Shown one piece after another: positions 22,743 to 30,194 of a stretch of DNA of 64,000 nucleotides. Position 1 is the first letter of the stretch. Every line of letters begins with the position of its first letter. Location: contig CALRBF010000002.1 in the NCBI GenBank assembly GCA_943354045.1, positions 62,001 to 126,000 of the forward strand, in the 5' to 3' direction. The stretch is from Parcubacteria group bacterium. Lineage in GTDB: Bacteria > Patescibacteria > Paceibacteria > SW-4-49-11. Made by a program: the position numbers and the translations under genes. The notes under the pieces were generated by a model, which saw only the letters and a program-made list of their open reading frames with translations, searched no databases and was not told the origin of the DNA.

Positions 22743-23498
22743 TTATACTAAGGCTGAGATAATATATTGGGTTATTAGGAAAGCCCCCATAATTATCATA
22801 AGTCCCACAACTGCATTCCTAATTCCATCCAAGGCCTGACCTACTTCTCCTGGATTAGAACTTGTCATATATTTAAATCCTGACATAACTAGAATAGCCA
22901 CAGTAATAGTTCCTAATATTCCTAACAGAGCATTAATAATACCCGCTATAAGGTCTGGGATACTATTGAACTTAATAGGATTAGTGAATCCTACACTTTG
23001 TGGAGCTGATGCATCAGATGTGTTACCCCCGGAACCATTTGGAACTGTAGCAGAACCATCAGGAGCTCCTCCTCCATTTGGAACTGTAGTAGATCCATCG
23101 GGTGCTGTAGCTACTCCAGGATTTCCTGGTGGTTTTTTACTAATGTCACATCTCATAGGGTTACCTGTACTACCCACACTACAAGTTCCTAATTGTCCTC
23201 CTGACTTACAGGCATCTCCTGATTTATAACAATCCTCCCAACCATTTGCGGTAGTATTACAGTACAGGGTATCACCCCCTGTAGCTCCTCTTCTATCACA
23301 AAACCCATTTGCAGTAGATGTTTGTACAGGCCCCCCTGGTGCTGTAGGGGTTTTTGACTGATAAGTACAGGTAGCTCCATTTGATTTACCAGAACAAGCC
23401 GTATTTTGTGCCGCTGTATTATCTACGGTCTGAGCAAAGCTATTCTGAGGGATAATTATTCCTATACCTAATAAAAGTGAAAAGATAATATATTTCAT
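22743..23498 (-). CDS. Secreted Cys-rich protein with VirB2-like pilin C-terminus
   Basis: 251 aa. A signal peptide (about 1-22, ending NSFAQ) precedes an ectodomain with eight cysteines (35-117). A linker repeats the unit PDGS-x-TVPNG twice (133-155). The C-terminal pilin module has helices at about 183-205 and 227-249 joined by KYMTSSNPGEVGQALDGIRNAV. That short polar loop between two helices is the VirB2/TrbC plan. It lies 1 bp from the next pilin gene and is probably translated from the same mRNA. The even number of cysteines suggests disulfides outside the cell. Confidence 0.75.
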   Translation of the reverse strand: MKYIIFSLLLGIGIIIPQNSFAQTVDNTAAQNTACSGKSNGATCTYQSKTPTAPGGPVQTSTANGFCDRRGATGGDTLYCNTTANGWEDCYKSGDACKSGGQLGTCSVGSTGNPMRCDISKKPPGNPGVATAPDGSTTVPNGGGAPDGSATVPNGSGGNTSDASAPQSVGFTNPIKFNSIPDLIAGIINALLGILGTITVAILVMSGFKYMTSSNPGEVGQALDGIRNAVVGLMIIMGAFLITQYIISALV

Positions 23499-23499
23499 A

Positions 23500-23913
23500 C
23501 TAATTTACATTTAATGGGATATTAATACTAGCGGTTTCATCTGGAGGGAATACAAATCCTAATACGGCATTGGATGCGACAAAGGCAAAGAATATAATAA
23601 GTAGACCTATGATTGCATTTACCATTCTTTTTTGAGCTGATTCAGCCTGCTTCTCATCTCCTCCTGCGGTTGCATATTCAAATCCTGCATATAGGAATAT
23701 AATAAATATCACAATTCCAATAAATCCTAATATCCACCTGATAATAATCGATACTGTCTCTATGAGGCTTGGTCCCTCAGCTATTCCAGTATTAATTGGG
23801 ATTGTCCCAGGATCAGGGAGAGTAGCATCAGGGGCTCTCTGAGCTAAGGAAATATTAGAGCCCAATAAAAATCCTCCCATTAATAAAGCTATTATAATCA
23901 ATAAGACTCTCAT
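23500..23913 (-). CDS. VirB2/TrbC-like pilin
   Basis: 137 aa. The signal peptide (1-24, ISLAQ end) is followed by a short Pro-rich mature N-terminus. Helix 1 is at 57-79, the loop FEYATAGGDEKQAESAQKRM, and helix 2 at 99-121 (NAIIGLLIIFFAFVASNAVL). The Y-x-TAGGD loop is nearly identical in the next two genes, so these are close paralogues. In VirB2-type pilins the loop faces the pilus lumen. A consensus promoter lies at 23941-23969, so this gene and the one at 22743 form their own unit. Confidence 0.82.
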   Translation of the reverse strand: MRVLLIIIALLMGGFLLGSNISLAQRAPDATLPDPGTIPINTGIAEGPSLIETVSIIIRWILGFIGIVIFIIFLYAGFEYATAGGDEKQAESAQKRMVNAIIGLLIIFFAFVASNAVLGFVFPPDETASINIPLNVN

Positions 23914-23940
23914 ATCTATTTTACTATTCTATATATTACA

Positions 23941-23969
23941 AGTATATCAAGTATTCTATTATCTGACAA
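23941..23969 (-). promoter_or_regulatory. Promoter of the two-gene pilin unit
   Basis: Minus strand TTGTCA (23964-23969), 17-bp spacer, TATACT (23941-23946), upstream of the ATG at 23913. Confidence 0.65.
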
Positions 23970-24003
23970 GAATACTATATTATTTGAATATGTATTCTCT
24001 AAA

Positions 24004-24034
24004 CAATAAAAAGGGATATAATCCCTTTTTATTG
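24004..24034 (-). terminator. Terminator within the pilin cluster
   Basis: Perfect inverted repeat CAATAAAAAGGGAT / ATCCCTTTTTATTG with a 3-nt loop. The minus-strand 3' arm supplies the U-tract. It separates the 127-aa pilin gene from the promoter of the 137-aa gene. Confidence 0.8.
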
Positions 24035-24057
24035 TTTCATAGTATCTATCAATTTGA

Positions 24058-24441
24058 TTAATTTCCTGGGAATACGAATGACAATATTGCATTTGAAGCT
24101 ACAAAGGCAAAGAATATAATAATAAGTCCAATTACAGCGTTAATCATTCGAGACTGTGCAGTTTTTGCTTTTCCTTCATCTCCACCAGCTGTTGCATATT
24201 CAAATCCTGCAAATAAGAAAATAATGAATATTACGATTCCGATAAATCCTAATGCCCATTGAATAACTACTTGTACTGTAGCCACAAGGTCAGTAGATTG
24301 ATAAGTACCAGCTACTTGAGGTATTTCACCTATAACTCTAGTATCTTTTACGGGAGTTGCAGCTCCAGCTAAAGTAGGTGCTAATAATAATACTGGTAAT
24401 AATACTCTTGTTACTATTGATTTTATCTTGGAGGTATTCAT
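24058..24441 (-). CDS. VirB2/TrbC-like pilin
   Basis: 127 aa from MNTSKIKSIVTRVLLP; GGAGG lies 4 nt before this ATG, which rules out the upstream in-frame start. The signal peptide ends around LAGAA (about 28). The pilin module follows: helix 1 QWALGFIGIVIFIIFLF, loop AGFEYATAGGDEGKAKTAQS, helix 2 NAVIGLIIIFFAFVASNAIL, with a short tail FVFPGN. It is very close to the 137-aa paralogue. The small size and lack of any ectodomain suggest a major structural subunit. A terminator follows. Confidence 0.85.
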   Translation of the reverse strand: MNTSKIKSIVTRVLLPVLLLAPTLAGAATPVKDTRVIGEIPQVAGTYQSTDLVATVQVVIQWALGFIGIVIFIIFLFAGFEYATAGGDEGKAKTAQSRMINAVIGLIIIFFAFVASNAILSFVFPGN

Positions 24442-24540
24442 AAGAATATCTATAATTATTAAATAATATGTCCTATAAGTACATATTATCATATAATATA
24501 TACTTATGCAAGTAATAGCATTGTGGATAAGTATATTATA

Positions 24541-24879
24541 TTATAAGCCAAAGACAAATCCCAAGACTGCATTAGATACCACAAAGGCCAATCCTACGAT
24601 AAAAACCCCTATTACTGCTGCTGTAATTCTACTTATAGCTTCTTCGGTTTTTTTAGGATCTCCTCCTGCTGTTGCATATTGAAATCCTGAAAAGAGTATG
24701 AGAATAAATAATATTACCCCTATTAACCCTAGGCTCCATCTTACAATAGTAGATACAAAGGTAAATATATCCCCTTGTTCTGTCACCCCAGTACCAGTAG
24801 GAATACCTAAAACGGGTGGCACAGATTCCTGAGCTTTTGCTGTTGCTATGATAAAATTAGCTATAAGTTTTTCTAACAT
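24541..24879 (-). CDS. VirB2/TrbC-like pilin
   Basis: 112 aa from MLEKLIANFIIATAKAQE (ATG at 24879); the longer frame would overlap the upstream gene by 77 nt. The leader ends at AKAQE (about 17). Helix 1 is RWSLGLIGVILFILILFSG, the loop FQYATAGGDPKKTEEAISR, and helix 2 AAVIGVFIVGLAFVVSNAVL. It shares the YATAGGD loop with two other genes here. It follows the 215-aa pilin gene by 10 bp. Confidence 0.82.
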   Translation of the reverse strand: MLEKLIANFIIATAKAQESVPPVLGIPTGTGVTEQGDIFTFVSTIVRWSLGLIGVILFILILFSGFQYATAGGDPKKTEEAISRITAAVIGVFIVGLAFVVSNAVLGFVFGL

Positions 24880-24889
24880 ATATACGATA

Positions 24890-25537
24890 TTAAGACCCTG
24901 CTGCGAGCAAACCACTTGTGACAAAATTAGTGATAAGGAATGCGCCCATGATAATAAGTAATCCAATCACGGCATTGGTAATAGCTCCTGTAGCAGCGGC
25001 TGTTTGACTAGCATTTCCAGAGGATATCATATAGAGATACCCTTGTAAAACTATGATTATAAAAAATACTGTTCCTAAAATTCCTAGTATCCAGCGTATA
25101 ATATTAGCCACATATCCAATAAGTGTTCCCCCCGTATTAAGTCCTGATCCAGCATTTTTGAATTGATTCAAACCCTGGGATAGTCCAGTTGATCCACCAC
25201 TTGTAGATGTTTCAGTTGGAGAATTTGGTTTCGTTGGGGTTTGTTTAGTATCTGTTGCAGGCTGTAATGTATTGGCTTTAGGTGCACATACAATTTCTGT
25301 TGCTTGATTCTGAATACATGCTTGTCCAGAACCACACTTAATAGAAGCATCTCCTGTACAAATACCCTTACTATCTGCTTGATTTGTTAAACATTTTGTA
25401 GCACCATCTACTGTTACACATACTTTTCCCGAGGTACAATCTAGTCCAGATCCACAGGCTGCTAAAGCATTATAGGTATTCCCCATAAATCCTATTACAA
25501 ACAGAATTACTAAACTTGTTGATAAAATACATTTCAT
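24890..25537 (-). CDS. Secreted Cys-rich protein with VirB2-like pilin C-terminus
   Basis: 215 aa. The signal peptide (1-27, NALAA end) precedes an ectodomain with eight cysteines in CGSGLDC, GKVC, KC, GIC, KCGSGQAC and VC steps (28-84). A Thr/Pro/Ser linker (about 90-115) leads to the two-helix module (about 142-165 and 187-210) with the loop YLYMISSGNASQTAAATG. The helix 2 sequence NAVIGLLIIMGAFLIT is almost the same as in the 251-aa protein, so these two form a subfamily distinct from the short YATAGGD pilins. Confidence 0.78.
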   Translation of the reverse strand: MKCILSTSLVILFVIGFMGNTYNALAACGSGLDCTSGKVCVTVDGATKCLTNQADSKGICTGDASIKCGSGQACIQNQATEIVCAPKANTLQPATDTKQTPTKPNSPTETSTSGGSTGLSQGLNQFKNAGSGLNTGGTLIGYVANIIRWILGILGTVFFIIIVLQGYLYMISSGNASQTAAATGAITNAVIGLLIIMGAFLITNFVTSGLLAAGS

Positions 25538-25567
25538 AATATCTATATTTAATTATTTTTAATTATA

Positions 25568-26674
25568 TCATCTTTTTCTTAATTTCCAAATAAATAATCC
25601 TAGTCCCCCAGCAAGAAATAGTATTCCTCCTATCAAAATAGCTATATTTCCGAATGTTTTAGATTTTGCTGGCTGTGTAGTTGTATTCGTATCAGGGGTA
25701 GGAGTATTGGTGGAGAGTAACACTGTTCCCTGCTCTTTTTTTGATAAATTATAAGTGGAGATTTGATTATTTTGATTAATCAATAGTTCATTTCCAGATT
25801 GTCCAATCGAATATATATCAGTAACTATTGGATTTAATGATATATTTGATTGCTCCTGCCCTTGCAAATTATATTGTATCAAATTACCATTTGTAGTTAA
25901 TACAGCTATCGTATCATTATTCAGTAATACAGCTTTCCTGTTACTCATATTAATACTACTTCCTACTTGATTACTACTCCAATCGAAAACTTTTATCTGA
26001 CTATTATTATATTCCAAAAAATAATTTAATTTTGGACTGGTTGAAATTTGATAATTACTACTTTTTTGGTATACAAAGTTTTTCTTATTACCAACAAGAT
26101 ACCCATCAACTAATGGGATTATTTGATGGTCTTCATTTGCTATAATTTGTTTATTAATATCCACATTAGATGGTATATTAGAGTATAGAATATTAAATTT
26201 AGACAGATCATTGGTGGGAGCAACTGTGATATCTTTATTATTAAATACATATATAATTTCATTATCAGAATACCAGCCAACTAAATTAGTTTTATCATTT
26301 AGTTGTATTTTATTTTTTGTATTAAAATCATATACCCACCATTGATTATCGGGAGATTTTCTTGAACTATCAAAAAATGGTGCTTGATATTTTGGAAATG
26401 ATATATTGGGAGGATAAAGTAACATTTTAGATTGTTCAGGAGAAATTGATACTAAGTTAGTAGCAGAAGGTATTAAATCAAATATCTCTGACTTATCACC
26501 AGTAATAACATTTTGTTTCACAATAGCCCCTGCATATTGATCAAAATATAAAATTTCATTATTTACAGCAAAACTTGGATATAGGAAACTTGAGTATATA
26601 CTGGTATCCGCATATACTGGAGAAATAGAATAGAAAGATGCTATTAGTAAAAATAGACTTAAGATTTTATTCAT
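25568..26674 (-). CDS. Membrane-anchored surface protein with propeller-like repeats
   Basis: About 368 aa from MNKILSLFLLIASFYSI (ATG at 26674), 4 bp after the stop of the previous gene. The signal peptide ends near PVYA. The mature part is rich in short beta-strands with recurrent hydrophobic/aromatic pairs (ILYFDQYAG, WWVYDFNTKN, EIIYVFNNKD, FLEYNNSQIKVFDWSS, NLIQYNLQG), which suggests a beta-propeller. A Thr/Pro linker (TNTPTPDTNTTTQP) and a C-terminal helix followed by KLRKR anchor it with the bulk outside. No specific family is recognised. Its place inside the pilin cluster suggests a surface or adhesion role. Confidence 0.65.
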   Translation of the reverse strand: MNKILSLFLLIASFYSISPVYADTSIYSSFLYPSFAVNNEILYFDQYAGAIVKQNVITGDKSEIFDLIPSATNLVSISPEQSKMLLYPPNISFPKYQAPFFDSSRKSPDNQWWVYDFNTKNKIQLNDKTNLVGWYSDNEIIYVFNNKDITVAPTNDLSKFNILYSNIPSNVDINKQIIANEDHQIIPLVDGYLVGNKKNFVYQKSSNYQISTSPKLNYFLEYNNSQIKVFDWSSNQVGSSINMSNRKAVLLNNDTIAVLTTNGNLIQYNLQGQEQSNISLNPIVTDIYSIGQSGNELLINQNNQISTYNLSKKEQGTVLLSTNTPTPDTNTTTQPAKSKTFGNIAILIGGILFLAGGLGLFIWKLRKR

Positions 26675-26678
26675 ATTG

Positions 26679-28082
26679 TTATTTACATGTTTTAAATTTT
26701 TGATAGTTACTCCACACTCCATCACAATAATTTCCTCCACAAGCTGATGAACCTGAACATGCCCCACAATAATCTCCTGCTACACAATCAGAACAAGCTC
26801 TGGACGAAAAATCTGAATATCCATTACATTGACTAGAACATTTATTATATCGTTTTAAATGTTTCCCCATACATACAAGGGCATCTCTTCGATTTGTTCT
26901 ACTTCCACTACATCCCAGCTCATTCCAGCTCGTTTGTAAAAATTGACCTGCTCCAGCTGCTCCAGATCCATTTTCATTTGGACAAGCATTAGGATTATTA
27001 AATGCTGCAGGACATTCTCTTTGCATAATTCCAGCTAATAGTTCAGAAGGAACACCAGTCTGTAAACTAGCATTATTTAGATCAGCCTTAACCGAATCAT
27101 TTAAACTTGCACAACTTATAGTTGAGGAGTTACTCCCTCCATTACCGAGCACACCTGATCCACCTCCATTTCCCCCATTATCATTAAAAGTGCTTGCAGT
27201 GTCACATTTTACCTCGAATACTTTACCGGGTTGAAAAGTAAGTACCGCTGAGAAATTTTGTTCTTGGAAGCCAAGTCCTACTAATAAGAAACTGAATAGG
27301 AGAAAACTTGCCATTACGAGCAATAATCCAATCACTGCATTGGTAATAATGCCATACCCCGTACTCACTCCCCCGGGATTACCAGCTGAAGTAAGTATAT
27401 ATACTCCACCAATTACAATACTTAATACTGCTAGTGAAGCTAGTAGGCCCAAAGCAAAATTAAAGATGTCTCGAATTAAGATAAATATATCACAAATAGT
27501 ACAATCTCTACTGGTACCACATTTAACAAGTCCTGTTTCTGAATTGGTTGAGCTTCCGTTAGTTGTTCCAGCACCAGCATCACCTTCTCCAGGAATATTA
27601 GAACCAGTTGCACCCCCAGAGGTCCCAGCTTGGCTGCCTCCACCAGCATTAGATCCAGATGGTGAATTAGTGGTACCACCAATAGTTGCATTTTCTTTTA
27701 TACATTTAAAATCACTACATTTAAGACCTGCTACACATTCATTTCCATTCCCAGAACAAGATTGCCCCTCTGTTTTATTGCCTCTTGGACTGGAACAAAC
27801 CTGATTAATACAGGCTAATCCATTTTGACAAGTATCACCTGAGCAGGATGATCCTAAGCTAGTACGACAAGTTAATCCTAAACCTGGATTATTTTTATCT
27901 TTCACTTGGCATTTTCCATTTAAACGAGAAATCCCATTTTGAAATGTACAATTTTGCTCTAATGCTGTTGCCCCAGCACTACAGGATCCATCAGCTGTCT
28001 GAGCATAAGTAGATTTAATACTAAAAAATGAAGCTATTAGGAAGATTATACTAAAGACTATACCAAACTTTATATATTTCAT
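26679..28082 (-). CDS. VirB2-like pilin module fused to lytic transglycosylase-like domain
   Basis: 467 aa. Signal peptide (1-27), then a Cys-rich ectodomain with repeating CxxGxxC-like steps (34-127) and a Gly/Ser linker (135-185). The two-helix module follows (about 205-232 and 246-270, loop YILTSAGNPGGVSTGYG). The C-terminal domain (about 325-415) has VPSELLAGIMQREC with candidate catalytic Glu356 and SGAAGAGQFLQTSW, the order of the SLT/lysozyme-like fold. A final Cys-rich tail (415-466) ends the protein. VirB1-type transglycosylases open the wall for transfer machines; joining one to a pilin-like module in a single chain is unusual. Confidence 0.75.
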   Translation of the reverse strand: MKYIKFGIVFSIIFLIASFFSIKSTYAQTADGSCSAGATALEQNCTFQNGISRLNGKCQVKDKNNPGLGLTCRTSLGSSCSGDTCQNGLACINQVCSSPRGNKTEGQSCSGNGNECVAGLKCSDFKCIKENATIGGTTNSPSGSNAGGGSQAGTSGGATGSNIPGEGDAGAGTTNGSSTNSETGLVKCGTSRDCTICDIFILIRDIFNFALGLLASLAVLSIVIGGVYILTSAGNPGGVSTGYGIITNAVIGLLLVMASFLLFSFLLVGLGFQEQNFSAVLTFQPGKVFEVKCDTASTFNDNGGNGGGSGVLGNGGSNSSTISCASLNDSVKADLNNASLQTGVPSELLAGIMQRECPAAFNNPNACPNENGSGAAGAGQFLQTSWNELGCSGSRTNRRDALVCMGKHLKRYNKCSSQCNGYSDFSSRACSDCVAGDYCGACSGSSACGGNYCDGVWSNYQKFKTCK

Positions 28083-29425
28083 TTTTTTACATTATCAGCT
28101 AATGTTTGTATTTCTGATTCAGCCTGAGTGATAGCCTTACTATAGTCCAGTAGTCCTGAATTAACTGCATTAATAGCCTCAATAAATATTTTATCTACTG
28201 AATTATTATCTGGTTGTCTCCAAGTTTTGGCTTGTAAAATTTGTTTTACAAATACGCCATAATCACTATCTTGAGATTGAGTTTCTACCAAATCTCTTCT
28301 AGCTGTTGGGCGCTTGGTTTTCAAGAAATACTCTTGAGCATTTTCTTTTTCAGTAGCTGATTTGAGGAATGCAAAAGATTCTTTAGGATATTTGGATTGA
28401 CCGCTGACTCCATATCCCCAATAATTTGCATAGTTAGCAAGTCCAGAATCTAGTGATACTTGAGGAAGAGGTGCTACCGCAAAATTAAGTCTTGGAGCTT
28501 TTGCTTTAATTGCTTCTATTTGATAAGAATATCCAAATATCATAGCTACTTCCCTCTCATAAAAAGCATCTATTGAATTATTGAGAGTTGAATTCCATGT
28601 ATATACTGATTTTCGAGGATTAGCAAAATCAGTATAATAGGTTAAAGCTAATGTTCCTGGAGAGATATTTTGTCCATTGATATTTTTTCCTTGTGAGAAT
28701 GTAATTCTACTAGAATCTTTTGGATCAGTAAATTGAGCACCTGTTTGTAACATTAATGACATTAATATATCAGGGGAACGATTTATATTATCCCCAGTAC
28801 CAAGTGCAACCCCTGCCTGTTTAATATTACCAAATTGATCAATTTTAGTTAATTCTGGGACAATTTTTTGTAATTCTTCCCAAGTTGCTGGTGGATTTGC
28901 AATTCCGGCATCATTAAATGCATCTTTATTATATAATAATGCTAAGGTATCGGTATATAGGGGAAATCCATATATTTTACCCCCGTCAATAAAGTCTTGA
29001 TTGACCACATCTACAAAACGATCTTGATAATCTTTAAGCGTCATAATTTCTTCTGGCATTGAAGCTAATTTATTCTTATGCTTCCCGAGCCAAGTATGTT
29101 CTATTGCAAATATATCTGGTCCTCGTCCCTCAGCTAAAGCATTCACTAATTCTGTTTCATAATCTTGTGGCTTGAATTTACGATATTCTATACTTACATT
29201 AGGATATGTTTTACGAAAATCACTTCCTAATTTTGTCATTGTCTCACTTTCATCCCATACGCCCCATACTACCAGATTAGCTTTTTGTACTTGTTTTCTA
29301 CCTCCAGCTTGGAACCCAAGAGCATTCCCTAACATCAAAATAACAATGGCCAATATAGCCACTCCAGCAATAATAATTAATTTACGATTTTTGGTAAATG
29401 AATCAAGAGAATTATTCCCTGCCAT
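28079..29425 (-). CDS. Membrane-anchored extracellular solute-binding protein (family 1)
   Basis: 448 aa. One N-terminal helix (about 17-34, KLIIIAGVAILAIVILML) acts as anchor in place of a lipobox. The rest follows the maltose/sugar-binding family 1 pattern: NLVVWGVWDESETM, RGPDIFAIEHTWLG, KIYGFPLYTDTLALLYNKDAF, PPATWEELQKI, then VAMIFGYSYQI. No ABC permease or ATPase gene is present. It overlaps the pilin-transglycosylase gene by 4 bp (ATGA-type coupling), which ties it to the surface cluster. It may sense or capture ligands rather than feed a transporter. Confidence 0.85.
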   Translation of the reverse strand: MAGNNSLDSFTKNRKLIIIAGVAILAIVILMLGNALGFQAGGRKQVQKANLVVWGVWDESETMTKLGSDFRKTYPNVSIEYRKFKPQDYETELVNALAEGRGPDIFAIEHTWLGKHKNKLASMPEEIMTLKDYQDRFVDVVNQDFIDGGKIYGFPLYTDTLALLYNKDAFNDAGIANPPATWEELQKIVPELTKIDQFGNIKQAGVALGTGDNINRSPDILMSLMLQTGAQFTDPKDSSRITFSQGKNINGQNISPGTLALTYYTDFANPRKSVYTWNSTLNNSIDAFYEREVAMIFGYSYQIEAIKAKAPRLNFAVAPLPQVSLDSGLANYANYWGYGVSGQSKYPKESFAFLKSATEKENAQEYFLKTKRPTARRDLVETQSQDSDYGVFVKQILQAKTWRQPDNNSVDKIFIEAINAVNSGLLDYSKAITQAESEIQTLADNVKK

Positions 29426-29427
29426 AT

Positions 29428-29970
29428 TTATGATTTTTTAAATATATACCCATAATGATATTTACCTGCATCAATTTTATGATCAATTTCAAAACCATTA
29501 TTTTGTATCAGAGAAACTAATTCTCTCTCTGGAATTCTTGATGATTTGAGAGGTCCTATTGGGCTTGCTATATCCCATTCTATTATGACCAATTTCCCTT
29601 TTTCTTTTAATATTTTATAAGCTTCTTTGAGCAAATGTTTTTTATCATTTACTTGAAAAAGGATATTATGTATCATAACTCTATCTACTGATTCTTTTGG
29701 TAAAGTAGAACCACTATCAGTCTCGAGATTAGTCAAAATCAATTCAATATTGGTAATACCTTGAATTTTGTATTTACTTCTGAGAGACTGATGTGCTGAT
29801 TCCATTACATCAATTGCAAATACTTTCCCTGTTGGCTGAATATATTGAGCAATAGCAATAGAAAAGTCTCCAGCCCCCGATCCAAAATCAGCAATTTTCA
29901 TTCCAATTTCTAAGTCAAATTGCTTTACTATTTCACGCGGTGATAGAAATCGAGTAGTGGTTTCTAACAT
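29428..29970 (-). CDS. Class I SAM-dependent methyltransferase (UbiE-like)
   Basis: 180 aa. SAM-binding motif I is IADFGSGAGDFSIAIA; VFAIDVMESA is motif II, and VMIHNILFQVND plus LKEKGKLVIIEWD are the post-motif strands. It resembles the UbiE/Methyltransf_11 group. The substrate is unknown. It is first in the unit leading into the solute-binding and pilin genes, 2 bp from the former, so it may be co-transcribed without being functionally linked. Confidence 0.88.
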   Translation of the reverse strand: MLETTTRFLSPREIVKQFDLEIGMKIADFGSGAGDFSIAIAQYIQPTGKVFAIDVMESAHQSLRSKYKIQGITNIELILTNLETDSGSTLPKESVDRVMIHNILFQVNDKKHLLKEAYKILKEKGKLVIIEWDIASPIGPLKSSRIPERELVSLIQNNGFEIDHKIDAGKYHYGYIFKKS

Positions 29971-30059
29971 AATGAGATTTTATTTTATACCTATATCAAG
30001 TATATAGGTATTCCTTTAAATCGTCAACTATCTGTATGGGTTCAAGGATATTATCTCTC

Positions 30060-30160
30060 TTGGGGGGGATAGACTTCAAGTTCATATTTTATCCACCCCG
30101 TCTCCCGCCTAAACAAAGTATAGGAGGGAGACACCCCTCAAGAGGGGAATTTTTTGTACA
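30060..30160. repeat. REP-like intergenic element, copy 4
   Basis: TATCCACCCCGTCTCCCGCCTAAACA...TATAGGAGGGAGAC forms a hairpin (GTCTCCC / GGGAGAC) with an inner CCTA/TAGG. It is followed by CCCCTCAAGAGGGG. The same pieces occur at 12343, 16750 and 20320. Confidence 0.6.
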
Positions 30161-30194
30161 GTACATTTTTATATATTCCCTTTCACTAATACTA

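Noticed and set aside
22743..28082. Type IV pilus (PilA/PilB-type) locus
   Set aside because: No prepilin GFxxxE leader motif and no PilB/PilC/PilD genes; the two-helix modules fit VirB2/TrbC instead.
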